Notes: generated by a model from the sequence alone, not told the origin. DNA of 64,000 nucleotides from Hydractinia symbiolongicarpus (GCF_029227915.1 NC_079877.1:5892001-5956000); one strand, 5' to 3'; counted from the first letter of the stretch, positions 1-12,500 are shown. Numbers and translations: made by a program.

Positions 1-626
1 GCATGAGACTTGTAGTTTTAAAAAATGTTTTTATTTTTGATAAGACGCTGAATAAAAGAAGTTTAATCGCCGGCAAACGAAAACCCGCGATTTCCCGTAA
101 ATCCTGGGCTTGGCACGTATAGTCGAATGTATACAAAGAAAGTACCCTGTGAGTAAACTCATTTCCAGAACGATTTTTTAAATTATTTTTTCACCACTAA
201 AGCCCATGAGACTTGTAGTTTTTAAAAATGTTTTCATTTTTGATGAGACGCTGAATAAAAGAAGTTTAATCGCTGGCAAACGAAAACCCGCGATTTCCCG
301 TAAATCCCGGGCTTGGCCCGTATAATCAAAAGTATACAAAGAAAGTACCCAGGGAGTAAACTCATTTCCCGAACGATTTTTTATATTATTTTTTTACCAC
401 TAAACGCATGAGACTTGTAGTTTTCAAAAATATTTTCATATTTGATGGGAAGCTGAATAAAAGAAGTTTAATCGCCGGCAAACGAAAATCCGCGATTTCC
501 TGTAAATCCCGGACTCGGCCCGTATAGTCAAAAGTATACAAAGAGAGTACCCAGGGAGTAAACTCATTTCCCGAACGATTTTTTAAATTATTTTTTCACC
601 ACTAAAACGCATGAGACTTGTAGTTT

Positions 627-648
627 TCAAAAATGTTTTCATTTTTGA
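627..648. repeat. Dyad in each monomer (example copy)
   Basis: Two 9-bp arms, TCAAAAATG (627-635) and CATTTTTGA (640-648), are exact reverse complements around TTTT. The same dyad, perfect or with one change, is present in most monomers in the window. Frequent variants are TTAAAAATG on the left arm (loses one outer pair, leaving G-T) and the ATATTTTCATATTTG subclass (loses two inner pairs). It could extrude as a small cruciform or serve as a symmetric protein site. Function is not shown by sequence. Short A/T-rich dyads are a recurring feature of satellites that lack CENP-B boxes. Confidence 0.85.
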
Positions 649-658
649 TGAGACGCTG

Positions 659-664
659 AATAAA
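659..664 (+). promoter_or_regulatory. AATAAA hexamer in each monomer (example)
   Basis: AATAAA, the canonical animal poly(A) hexamer, lies in the GCTGAATAAAAGAAG context of most monomers, on the + strand only. The subset with CTTAATGAAAG lacks it. Nothing downstream looks like a clear GT-rich element. It is an observation about sequence content and may be coincidental in A-rich DNA. Confidence 0.3.
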
Positions 665-1624
665 AGAAGTTTAATCGCCGGCAAACGAAAATCCGCGATT
701 TCCCGTAAATCCCGGACTCGGCCCGTATAGTCAAAAGTATACAAAGAAAGTACCCAGGGAGTAAACTCATTTCCCGAACGATTTTTTAAATTATTTTTTC
801 ACCACTAAAACGCAAGAGACTTGTAGTTTTCAAAAATGTTTTCATTTTTGATGAGACGCTTAATGAAAGAGGTTTAATCGCCGGCAAACGAAATCCCGCG
901 TTTTGCCGTAAATCCGGGGTTTGGCCCGTATAGTCGAATGTATACAAAGAAAGTACCCAGGGAGTAAACTCATTTCCCGAACGATTTTTTAAATTTTTTT
1001 TTTACCACTAATACGCATGAGACTTGTAATTTTCAAAAATGTTTTCATTTTTGATGAGACGCTTAATGAAAGAAGTTTAATCGCCGGCAAACGAAAACCC
1101 GCGATTTCCCGTAAATCCCGGGCTTGGCACGTATAGTCGAATGTATACAAAGAAAGTACCCTGTGAGTAAACTCATTTCCAGAACGATTTTTTAAATTAT
1201 TTTTTCACCATTAAAGCCCATGAGACTTGTAGTTTTTAAAAATGTTTTCATTTTTGATGAGACGCTGAATAAAAGAAGTTTAATCGCCGGCAAACGAAAA
1301 CCCGCGATTTCCCGTAAATCCCGGGCTTGGCCTGTATATTCAAAAGTATACAAAGAAAGTACCCAGGGAGTAAACTCATTTCCCGAACGATTTTTTATAT
1401 TATTTTTTTACCACTAAACGCATGAGACTTGTTGTTTTCAAAAATGTTTTCATTTTTGATGAGACGCTTAATGAAAGAAGCTTAATCGCCGGCAAACGAA
1501 AACCCGCGATTTCCCGTAAATCCCGGGCTTGGCACGTATAGTCGAATGTATACAAAGAAAGTACCCTGTGAGTAAACTCATTTCCAGAACGATTTTTTAA
1601 ATTATTTTTTCACCACTAAAGCCC

Positions 1625-3648
1625 ATGAGACTTGTAGTTTTTAAAAATGTTTTTATTTTTGATAAGACGATGAATAAAAGAAGTTTAATCGCCGGCAAAC
1701 GAAAACCCGCGATTTCCCGTAAATCCCGGGCTTGGCCCGTATAGTCAAAAGTATACAAAGAAAGTAACCAGGGAGTAAACTCATTTCCCGAACGATTTTT
1801 TATATTATTTTTTTACCACTAAACGCATAAGGCTTGTAGTTTTTAAATATATTTTCATATTTGATGGGACGCTGAATAAAAGAAGTTTAATCGCCGGCAA
1901 ACGAAAATCCGCGATTTCCCGTAAATCCCGGACTCGGCCCGTATAGTCAAAAGTATGCAAAGAAAGTACCCAGGGAGAAAACTCATTTCCCGAACGATTT
2001 TTTAAATTATTTTTTCACCACTAAAACGCATGAGACTTGTAGTTTTCAAAAATGTTTTCATTTTTGATGAGACGCTGAATAAAAGAAGTTTAATCGCCGG
2101 CAAACGAAAATCCGCGATTTCCCGTAAATCCCGGACTCGGCCCGTATAGTCAAAAGTATACAAAGAAAGTACCCAGGGAGTAGACTCATTTCCCGAACGA
2201 TTTTTTAAATTATTTTTTCACCACTAAAACGCATGAGACTTGTAGTTTTCAAAAATGTTTTCATTTTTGATGAGACGCTGAATAAAAGAAGTTTAATCGC
2301 CGGCAAACGAAAACCCGCGATTTCCCGTAAATCCCGGGCTTGGCCTGTATAGTCAAAAGTATACAAAGAAAGTACCCAGGAAGTAAACTCATTTCCCGAA
2401 CGATTTCTTAAATTACTTTTTCACCACTAAAACGGATAAGACTTGTAGTTTTTAAAAATGTTTTCATTTTTGATGAGACGCTGAATAAAAGAAGTTTAAT
2501 CGCCGGCAAACGAAAACCTGCGATTTCCCGTAAATCCCGACTTGGCCCGTATAGTCAAAAGTATACAAAGGAAGTACCCAGGGAGTAAACTCATTTCCCG
2601 AACGATTTTTTATATTATTTTTTTACCACTAAAAGCATGAGACTTGTAGTTTTCAAAAATGTTTTTATTTTTGATGAGACGATGAATAAAAGAAGTTTAA
2701 TCGCCGGCAAACGAAAACCCGCGATTTCCCGTAAATCCCGGGCTTGGCCCGTATAGTCAAAAGTATACAAAGAAAGTACCCAGGGAGTAAACTCATTTCC
2801 CGAACGATTTTTTATATTATTTTTTTACCACTAAACGCATAAGGCTTGTAGTTTTCAAATATATTTTCATATTTGATGGGACGCTGAATAAAAGAAGTTT
2901 AATCGCCGGCAAACGAAAATCCGCGATTTCCCGTAAATCCCGGACTCGGCCCGTATAGTCAAAAGTATGCAAAGAAAGTACCCAGGGAGAAAACTCATTT
3001 CCCGAACGATTTTTTAAATTATTTTTTCACCACTAAAACGCATGAGACTTGTAGTTTTCAAAAATGTTTTCATTTTTGATGAGACGCTGAATAAAAGAAG
3101 TTTAATCGCCGGCAAACGAAAATCCGCGATTTCCCGTAAATCCCGGACTCGGCCCGTATAGTCAAAAGTATACAAAGAAAGTACCCAGGGAGTAGACTCA
3201 TTTCCCGAACGATTTTTTAAATTATTTTTTCACCACTAAAACGCATGAGACTTGTAGTTTTCAAAAATGTTTTCATTTTTGATGAGACGCTGAATAAAAG
3301 AAGTTTAATCGCCTGCAAACGAAAACCCGCGATTTCCCGTAAATCCCGGGCTTGGCCTGTATAGTCAAAAGTATACAAAGAAAGTACCCAGGAAGTAAAC
3401 TCATTTCCCGAACGATTTCTTAAATTACTTTTTCACCACTAAAACGGATAAGACTTGTAGTTTTTAAAAATGTTTTCATTTTTGATGAGACGCTGAATAA
3501 AAGAAGTTTAATCGCCGGCAAACGAAAACCTGCGATTTCCCGTAAATCCCGACTTGGCCCGTATAGTCAAAAGTATACAAAGGAAGTACCCAGGGAGTAA
3601 ACTCATTTCCCGAACGATTTTTTATATTATTTTTTTACCACTAAACGC
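1625..3648 (+). repeat. 5-mer higher-order repeat, two copies of 1,012 bp
   Basis: Monomers starting at 1,625-2,636 recur as 2,637-3,648. Private variants reappear exactly 1,012 bp apart: GATGAATAAAAG, CATAAGGCTTG (1,827 and 2,839), AGTATGCAAAG, GTAGACTC, GGAAGTAAAC, ACGGATAAG and CCCGACTTGGCC. Differences between copies are few (e.g. AGTAACCAGG against AGTACCCAGG). This indicates a recent unit-scale tandem duplication. The last three monomers of this block are also found near 10.16-10.62 kb and 11.99-12.44 kb. Confidence 0.9.
2855..2876. repeat. Dyad variant with restored pairing
   Basis: In the CATATTTGA subclass the usual left arm TCAAAAAT mismatches. Here it reads TCAAATAT, which pairs exactly with ATATTTGA across ATTTTC. 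A closely related copy near 1,843 has TTAAATAT. It may be chance, since I see this only in this duplicated block. Confidence 0.6.
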
Positions 3649-6600
3649 ATGAGACTTGTAGTTTTCAAAAATATTTTCATATTTGATGGGACGCTGAATA
3701 AAAGAAGTTTAATCGCCGGCAAACGAAACTCCGCGATTTCCCGTAAATCCCGGACTCGGCCCGTATAGTCAAAAGTATACAAAGAAAGTACCCAGGGAGT
3801 AAACTCATTTCCCGAACGATTTTTTAAATTATTTTTTCACCACTAAAACGCATGAGACTTGTAGTTTTCAAAAATGTTTTCATTTTTGATGAGACGCTGA
3901 ATAAAAGAAGTTTAATCGCCGGCAAACGAAAACCCGCGATTTCCCGTAAATCCTGGGCTTGGCCGTATAGTCAAAAGTATACAAAGAAAGTACCCAGGGA
4001 GTAAACTCATTTCCCGAACGATTTTTTAAATTATTTTTTCACCACTAAAACGCATGAGACTTGTAGTTTTCAAAAATGTTTTCATTTTTGATGAGATCCT
4101 CAATAAAAGAAGTTTAATCGCCGGCAAACGAAAACCCGCGATTTCCCGTAAATCCTGGACTCGGCCCGTATAGTCAAAAGTATACAAAGAAAGTACCCAG
4201 GGAGTAAACTCATTTCCCGAACGATTTTTTATATTATTTTTTTACCACTAAACGCATGAGACTTGTAGTTTTCAAAAATATTTTCATATTTGATGGGACG
4301 CTGAATAAAAGAAGTTTAATCGCCGGCAAACGAAAATCCGCGATTTCCCGTAAATCCCGGACTCGGCCCGTATAGTCAAAAGTATACAAAGAAAGTACCC
4401 AGGGAGTAAACTCATTTCCCGAACGATTTTTTATATTATTTTTTTACCACTAAACGCATGAGACTTGTAGTTTTCAAAAATATTTTCATATTTGATGGGA
4501 CGCTGAATAAAAGAAGTTTAATCACCGGCAAACGAAAATCCGCGATTTCCCGTAAATCCCGGACTCGGCCCATATAGTCAAAAGTATACAAAGAAAGTAC
4601 CCAGGGAGTAAACTCATTTCCCGAACGATTTTTTAAATTATTTTTTCACCACTAAAACGCATGAGACTTGTAGTTTTCAAGAATGTTTTCATTTTTGATG
4701 AGACGCTGAAAAAAAGCAGTTTAATCGCCGGCAAACTAAAACCCGCGATTTCCCGTAAATCCCGGGCTTGGCACGTATAGTCGCATGTATACAAAGAAAG
4801 TACCCTGTGAGTAAACTCATTTCCAGAACGATTTTTTAAATTATTTTTTCACCACTAAAACGCATAAGACTTGTAGTTTTTAAAAATGTTTTAATTTTTG
4901 ATGAGACGCTGAATAAAAGAAGTTTAATCGCCGGCAAACGAAAACCTGCGATTTCCCGTAAATCCCGACTTGGCCCGTATAGTCAAAAAAATACAAAGGA
5001 AGTACCCAGGGAGTAAACTCATTTCCCGAACGATTTTTTATATTATTTTTTTACCACTAAAAGCATGAGACTTGTAGTTTTCAAAAATATTTTCATATTT
5101 GATGGGACGCTGAATAAAAGAAGTTTAATCGCCGGCAAACGAAAATCCGCGATTTCCCGCAAATCCCGGACTCGGCCCGTATAGTCAAAAGTATACAAAG
5201 AAAGTACCCAGGGAGTAAACTCATTTCCCGAACGATTTTTTAAATTATTCTTTCACCACTAAAACGCATGAGACTTGTAGTTTTCAAAAATGTTTTCATT
5301 TTTGATGAGACGCTTAATGAAAGAGGTTTAATCGCCGGCAAACGAAATCCCGCGTTTTCCCGTAAATCCGGGGTTTGGCCCGTATAGTCAAAAGTATACA
5401 AAGAAAGTACCCAGGGAGTAAACTCATTTCCCGAACGATTTTTTAAATTATTTTTTCACCACTAAAACGCATGAGACTTGTAGTTTTCAAAAATGTTTTC
5501 ATTTTTGATGAGACGCTGAATAAAAGCAGTTTAATCGCCGGCAAACGAAAACCTGCGATTTCCCGTAAATCCCGGACTCGGCCCGTATAGTCAAAAGTAT
5601 ACAAAGAAAGTACCCAGGGAGTAAACTCATTTCCCGAACGATTTTTTATATTATTTTTTTACCACTAAACGCATGAGACTTGTAGTTTTCAAAAATATTT
5701 TCATATTTGATGGGACGCTGAATAAAAGAAGTTTAATCGCCGGCAAACGAAAATCCGCGATTTCCCGTAAATCCCGGACTCGGCCCGTATAGTCCAAAGT
5801 ATACAAAGAAAGTACCCAGGGAGTAAACTCATTTCCCGAACGATTTTTTAAATTATTATTTCACCACTAAAACGCATGAGACTTGTAGTTTTCAAAAATG
5901 TTTTCATTTTTGATGAGACCCTCAATAAAAGAAGTTTAATCGCCGGCAAACGAAAATCCGCGATTTCCCGTAAATCCCGGACTCGGCCCGTATAGTCAAA
6001 AGTATACAAAGAAAGTACCCAGGGAGTAAACTCATTTCCCGAACGATTTTTTAAATTATTTTTTCACCACTAAAACGCATGAGACTTGTAGTTTTCAAAA
6101 ATGTTTTCATTTTTGATGAGACGCTGAATAAAAGAAGTTTAATCACCGGCAAACGAAAACCCGCGAGTTCCGGTAAATCCCGGGCTTGGCCGTATAGTCA
6201 AAAGTATACCAAGAAAGTACCCAGGGAGTAAACTCATTTCCCGAACGATTTCTTAAATTACTTTTTCACCACTAAAACGGATGAGACTTGTAGTTTTCAA
6301 AAATGTTTTCTTTTTTGATGGGACGCTGAATAAAAGAAGTTCAATCGCCGGCAAACGAAACCCTGCGATTTCCCGTAAATCCTGGACTCGGCCCGTATAG
6401 TCAAAAGTATACAAAGAAAGTACCCAGGGAGTAAACTCATTTCCCGAACGATTTTTTATATTATTTTTTTACCACTAAACGCATGAGACTTGTAGTTTTC
6501 AAAAATATTTTCATATTTGATGGGACGCTGAATAAAAGAAGTTTAATCACCGGCAAACGAAAATCCGCGATTTCCCGTAAATCCCAGACTCGACCCATAT

Positions 6601-7160
6601 AGTCAAAAGTATACAAAGAAAGTACCCAGGGAGTAAACTCATTTCCCGAACGATTTTTTAAATTATTTTTTCACCACTAAAACGCATGAGACTTGTAGTT
6701 TTCAAAAATATTTTCATATTTGATGAGACGCTGAATAAAAGCAGTTAAATCGCCGGCAAACTAAAACCCGCGATTTCCCGTAAATCCCGGGCTTGGCACG
6801 TATAGTCGCATGTATACAAAGAAAGTACCCTGTGAGTAAACTCATTTCCAGGACGATTTTTTAAATTATTTTTTCACCACTAAACGCATGAGACTTGTAG
6901 TTTTCAAAAATATTTTCATATTTGATGGGACGCTGAATAAAAGAAGTTTTATCACCGGCAAACGAAAATCCGCGATTTCCCGTAAATCCCGGACTCGGCC
7001 CGTATAGTCAAAAGTATACAAAGAAAGTAACCAGGGAGTAAACTCATTTCCCGAACGATTTTTTAAATTTTTTTTTCACCACTAAAACGCATGAGACTTG
7101 TAGTTTTCAAGAATGTTTTCATTTTTGATGAGACGCTGAATAAAAGCAGTTTAATCGCCG
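3649..7160 (+). repeat. Left copy of long-range duplication (+8,800 bp)
   Basis: Rare variants in this block recur 8,800 bp downstream: GAGATCCTC/GAGATACTC (4,093 and 12,893), CTGAAAAAAAGCAG near 4,687 and 13,487, TCAAAAAAATACAAAGG at 4,983 and 13,783, CGCTTAATGAAAGAGG at 5,311 and 14,111, GAGACCCTC at about 5,916 and 14,716, CCCAGACTCGACCC at 6,583 and 15,383. The match fails near 7,160, where the left copy switches to monomers like those at 5.5-5.9 kb. The limits are approximate. Confidence 0.85.
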
Positions 7161-7495
7161 GCAAACGAAAACCTGCGATTTCCCGTAAATCCCGGACTCG
7201 GCCCGTATAGTCAAAAGTATACAAAGAAAGTACCCAGGGAGTAAACTCATTTCCCGAACGATTTTTTATATTATTTTTTTACCACTAAACGCATGAGACT
7301 TGTAGTTTTCAAAAATATTTTCATATTTGATGGGACGCTGAATAAAAGAAGTTTAATCGCCGGCAAACGAAAATCCGCGATTTCCCGTAAATCCCGGACT
7401 CGGCCCGTATAGTCCAAAGTATACAAAGAAAGTACCCAGGGAGTAAACTCATTTCCCGAACGATTTTTTAAATTATTATTTCACCACTAAAACGC

Positions 7496-7542
7496 ATGAG
7501 ACTTGTAGTTTTCAAAAATGTTTTCATTTTTGACTAAAACGC
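7496..7542 (+). repeat. 47-bp truncated monomer
   Basis: A monomer begins normally, then jumps from CATTTTTGA directly to CTAAAACGCATGAG of the next unit. Everything from GATGAGACGC to TTCACCA is lost, about 156 bp. There is almost no homology at the junction (one shared A). The identical junction recurs at 8,758, so it was copied by amplification rather than formed twice. Confidence 0.92.
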
Positions 7543-8757
7543 ATGAGACTTGTAGTTTTCAAAAATGTTTTCATTTTTGATGAGACGCTGAATAAAAGAA
7601 GTTTAATCACCGGCAAACGAAAACCCGCGAGTTCCGGTAAATCCCGGGCTTGGCCGTATAGTCAAAAGTATACCAAGAAAGTACCCAGGGAGTAAACTCA
7701 TTTCCCGAACGATTTCTTAAATTACTTTTTCACCACTAAAACGGATGAGACTTGTAGTTTTCAAAAATGTTTTCTTTTTTGATGGGACGCTGAATAAAAG
7801 AAGTTCAATCGCCGGCAAACGAAACCCTGCGATTTCCCGTAAATCCTGGACTCGGCCCGTATAGTCAAAAGTATACAAAGAAAGTACCCAGGGAGTAAAC
7901 TCATTTCCCGAACGATTTTTTATATTATTTTTTTACCACTAAACGCATGAGACTTGTAGTTTTCAAAAATATTTTCATATTTGATGGGACGCTGAATAAA
8001 AGAAGTTTAATCACCGGCAAACGAAAATCCGCGATTTCCCGTAAATCCCAGACTCGACCCATATAGTCAAAAGTATACAAAGAAAGTACCCAGGGAGTAA
8101 ACTCATTTCCCGAACGATTTTTTAAATTATTTTTTCACCACTAAAACGCATGAGACTTGTAGTTTTCAAAAATATTTTCATATTTGATGAGACGCTGAAT
8201 AAAAGCAGTTAAATCGCCGGCAAACTAAAACCCGCGATTTCCCGTAAATCCCGGGCTTGGCACGTATAGTCGCATGTATACAAAGAAAGTACCCTGTGAG
8301 TAAACTCATTTCCAAGACGATTTTTTAAATTATTTTTTCACCACTAAACGCATGAGACTTGTAGTTTTCAAAAATATTTTCATATTTGATGGGACGCTGA
8401 ATAAAAGAAGTTTTATCACCGGCAAACGAAAATCCGCGATTTCCCGTAAATCCCGGACTCGGCCCGTATAGTCAAAAGTATACAAAGAAAGTAACCAGGG
8501 AGTAAACTCATTTCCCGAACGATTTTTTAAATTTTTTTTTCACCACTAAAACGCATGAGACTTGTAGTTTTCAAGAATGTTTTCATTTTTGATGAGACGC
8601 TGAATAAAAGCAGTTTAATCGCCGGCAAACTAAAACCCGCGATTTCCCGTATATCCCGGGCTTGGCACGTATAGTCGCATGTATACAAAGAAAGTACCCT
8701 GTGAGTAAACTCATTTCCAGAACGATTTTTTAAATTATTTTTTCACCACTAAAACGC

Positions 8758-8804
8758 ATGAGACTTGTAGTTTTCAAAAATGTTTTCATTTTTGACTAAA
8801 ACGC
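8758..8804 (+). repeat. 47-bp truncated monomer, second copy
   Basis: The junction (CATTTTTGA joined to CTAAAACGC) is the same as at 7,496-7,542, exactly 1,262 bp downstream. It marks the boundary between the second and third higher-order units. Confidence 0.92.
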
Positions 8805-9530
8805 ATGAGACTTGTAGTTTTCAAAAATGTTTTCATTTTTGATGAGACGCTGAATAAAAGAAGTTTAATCACCGGCAAACGAAAACCCGCGAGTTCCGGT
8901 AAATCCCGGGCTTGGCCGTATAGTCAAAAGTATACCAAGAAAGTACCCAGGGAGTAAACTCATTTCCCGAACGATTTCTTAAATTACTTTTTCACCACTA
9001 AAACGGATGAGACTTGTAGTTTTCAAAAATGTTTTCTTTTTTGATGGGACGCTGAATAAAAGAAGTTCAATCGCCGGCAAACGAAACCCTGCGATTTCCC
9101 GTAAATCCTGGACTCGGCCCGTATAGTCAAAAGTATACAAAGAAAGTACCCAGGGAGTAAACTCATTTCCCGAACGATTTTTTATATTATTTTTTTACCA
9201 CTAAACGCATGAGACTTGTAGTTTTCAAAAATATTTTCATATTTGATGGGACGCTGAATAAAAGAAGTTTAATCACCGGCAAACGAAAATCCGCGATTTC
9301 CCGTAAATCCCAGACTCGACCCATATAGTCAAAAGTATACAAAGAAAGTACCCAGGGAGTAAACTCATTTCCCGAACGATTTTTTAAATTATTTTTTCAC
9401 CACTAAAACGCATGAGACTTGTAGTTTTCAAAAATATTTTCATATTTGATGAGACGCTGAATAAAAGCAGTTAAATCGCCGGCAAACTAAAACCCGCGAT
9501 TTCCCGTAAATCCCGGGCTTGGCACGTATA

Positions 9531-12500
9531 GTCGCATGTATACAAAGAAAGTACCCTGTGAGTAAACTCATTTCCAGGACGATTTTTTAAATTATTTTTT
9601 CACCACTAAACGCATGAGACTTGTAGTTTTCAAAAATATTTTCATATTTGATGGGACGCTGAATAAAAGAAGTTTTATCACCGGCAAACGAAAATCCGCG
9701 ATTTCCCGTAAATCCCGGACTCGGCCCGTATAGTCAAAAGTATACAAAGAAAGTAACCAGGGAGTAAACTCATTTCCCGAACGATTTTTTAAATTTTTTT
9801 TTCACCACTAAAACGCATGAGACTTGTAGTTTTCAAGAATGTTTTCATTTTTGATGAGACGCTGAATAAAAGCAGTTTAATCGCCGGCAAACTAAAACCC
9901 GCGATTTCCCGTATATCCCGGGCTTGGCACGTATAGTCGCATGTATACAAAGAAAGTACCCTGTGAGTAAACTCATTTCCAGAACGATTTTTTAAATTAT
10001 TTTTTCACCACTAAAACGCATAAGACTTGTAGTTTTTAAAAATGTTTTAATTTTTGATGAGACGCTGAATAAAAGAAGTTTAATCGCCGGCAAACGAAAA
10101 CCTGCGATTTCCCGTAAATCCCGGACTCGGCCCGTATAGTCAAAAGTATACAAAGAAAGTACCCAGGGAGTAGACTCATTTCCCGAACGATTTTTTAAAT
10201 TATTTTTTCACCACTAAAACGCATGAGACTTGTAGTTTTCAAAAATGTTTTCATTTTTGATGAGACGCTGAATAAAAGAAGTTTAATCGCCGGCAAACGA
10301 AAACCCGCGATTTCCCGTAAATCCCGGGCTTGGCCTGTATAGTCAAAAGTATACAAAGAAAGTACCCAGGAAGTAAACTCATTTCCCGAACGATTTCTTA
10401 AATTACTTTTTCACCACTAAAACGGATAAGACTTGTAGTTTTTAAAAATGTTTTCATTTTTGATGAGACGCTGAATAAAAGAAGTTTAATCGCCGGCAAA
10501 CGAAAACCTGCGATTTCCCGTAAATCCCGACTTGGCCCGTATAGTCAAAAGTATACAAAGGAAGTACCCAGGGAGTAAACTCATTTCCCGAACGATTTTT
10601 TATATTATTTTTTTACCACTAAAAGCATGAGACTTGTAGTTTTCAAAAATATTTTCATATTTGATGGGACGCTGAATAAAAGAAGTTTAATCGCTGGCAA
10701 ACGAAAATCCGCGATTTCCCGTAAATCCCGGACTCGGCCCGTATAGTCAAAAGTATACAAAGAAAGTACCCAGGGAGTAAAATCATTTCCCGAACGATTT
10801 TTTAAATTATTTTTTCACCACTAAAACGCATGAGACTTGTAGTTTTCAAAAATGTTTTCATTTTTGATGAGACGCTGAATAAAAGAAGTTTAATCGCCGG
10901 CAAACGAAAACCCGCGATTTCCCGTAAATCCTGGGCTTGGCCGTATAGTCGAAAGTATACAAAGAAAGTACCCAGGGAGTAAACTCATTTCCCGAACGAT
11001 TTTTTAAATTATTTTTTCACCACTAAAACGCATGAGACTTGTAGTTTTCAAAAATGTTTTCATTTTTGATGAGATACTCAATAAAAGAAGTTTAATCGCC
11101 GGCAAACGAAAACCCGCGATTTCCCGTAAATCCTGGACTCGGCCCGTATAGTCAAAAGTATACAAAGAAAGTACCCAGGGAGTAAACTCATTTCCCGAAC
11201 GATTTTTTATATTATTTTTTTACCACTAAACGCATGAGACTTGTAGTTTTCAAAAATATTTTCATATTTGATGGGACGCTGAATAAAAGAAGTTTAATCG
11301 TCGGCAAACGAAAATCCGCGATTTCCCGTAAATCCCGGACTCGGCCCGTATAGTCGCATGTATACAAAGAAAGTACCCTGTGAGTAAACTCATTTCCAGG
11401 ACGATTTTTTAAATTATTTTTTCACCACTAAACGCATGAGACTTGTAGTTTTCAAAAATATTTTCATATTTGATGGGACGCTGAATAAAAGAAGTTTTAT
11501 CACCGGCAAACGAAAATCCGCGATTTCCCGTAAATCCCGGACTCGGCCCGTATAGTCAAAAGTATACAAAGAAAGTAACCAGGGAGTAAACTCATTTCCC
11601 GAACGATTTTTTAAATTTTTTTTTCACCACTAAAACGCATGAGACTTGTAGTTTTCAAGAATGTTTTCATTTTTGATGAGACGCTGAATAAAAGCAGTTT
11701 AATCGCCGGCAAACTAAAACCCGCGATTTCCCGTAAATCCCGGGCTTGGCACGTATAGTCGCATGTATACAAAGAAAGTACCCTGTGAGTAAACTCATTT
11801 CCAGAACGATTTTTTAAATTATTTTTTCACCACTAAAACGCATAAGACTTGTAGTTTTTAAAAATGTTTTAATTTTTGATGAGACGCTGAATAAAAGAAG
11901 TTTAATCGCCGGCAAACGAAAACCTGCGATTTCCCGTAAATCCCGGACTCGGCCCGTATAGTCAAAAGTATACAAAGAAAGTACCCAGGGAGTAGACTCA
12001 TTTCCCGAACGATTTTTTAAATTATTTTTTCACCACTAAAACGCATGAGACTTGTAGTTTTCAAAAATGTTTTCATTTTTGATGAGACGCTGAATAAAAG
12101 AAGTTTAATCGCCGGCAAACGAAAACCCGCGATTTCCCGTAAATCCCGGGCTTAGCCTGTATAGTCAAAAGTATACAAAGAAAGTACCCAGGAAGTAAAC
12201 TCATTTCCCGAACGATTTCTTAAATTACTTTTTCACCACTAAAACGGATAAGACTTGTAGTTTTTAAAAATGTTTTCATTTTTGATGAGACGCTGAATAA
12301 AAGAAGTTTAATCGCCGGCAAACGAAAACCTGCGATTTCCCGTAAATCCCGACTTGGCCCGTATAGTCAAAAGTATACAAAGGAAGTACCCAGGGAGTAA
12401 ACTCATTTCCCGAACGATTTTTTATATTATTTTTTTACCACTAAAAGCATGAGACTTGTAGTTTTCAAAAATATTTTCATATTTGATGGGACGCTGAATA

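Larger units (their letters stand above)
611..813 (+). repeat. Representative 203-bp monomer
   Basis: This is a typical full-length unit, phased from ATGAGACTTGTAG, used here to give the anatomy. Offsets 17-38 hold the dyad (627-648). AATAAA follows at 659-664, a TTAA at 671-674 and the palindrome GCCGGC at 677-682. A CpG-dense stretch lies at about 675-727. An inverted repeat GTATA...TATAC (725-742) encloses the palindrome GTATAC (737-742). The unit closes with a T6AAATTAT6 tract (782-799) and CACCACTAAAACGC. By my count it has about 13 CpG sites, ten of them within about 75 bp. The phase is arbitrary, since a tandem array has no intrinsic start. Confidence 0.93.
6079..10019 (+). repeat. Higher-order repeat with 47-bp partial monomer, three units
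   Basis: There are three successive units: 6,079-7,542 (1,464 bp), 7,543-8,804 (1,262 bp) and 8,805-10,019 (1,215 bp). The first holds seven monomers plus a 47-bp partial, the second six plus the same partial, the third six without it. Shared private variants include GAGTTCCGGTAAATC, TACCAAGAAAG, GATTTCTTAAATTAC, ACGGATGAG, TTCTTTTTTGATGGG, CCCAGACTCGACCC and TTTTATCACCGGC. Units two and three are nearly identical by eye (e.g. TCCAAGACG against TCCAGGACG), indicating very recent amplification. Confidence 0.9.

Noticed and set aside
669-690. CENP-B box
   Set aside because: The minus strand reads TTTCGTTTG followed by CCGGCG, which resembles the first half of the box, but the essential A and CGGG core positions do not match. 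I saw no better match elsewhere in the monomer.
725-742. TATA-like promoter in GTATAGTCAAAAGTATAC
   Set aside because: It is a short inverted repeat with no initiator or other promoter element recognisable, and it is equally present in all copies. There is insufficient support to call a promoter.
1220-1417. 65-codon plus-strand frame starting with ATG (also at 18,725, 41,032, 42,249 and 57,259)
   Set aside because: The ATG is the ATGAGACTTG motif of every monomer. The frame stays open only in units with a chance change of the in-frame stop in GTATAG (for example to GTATATTC) and is closed in the great majority of copies.
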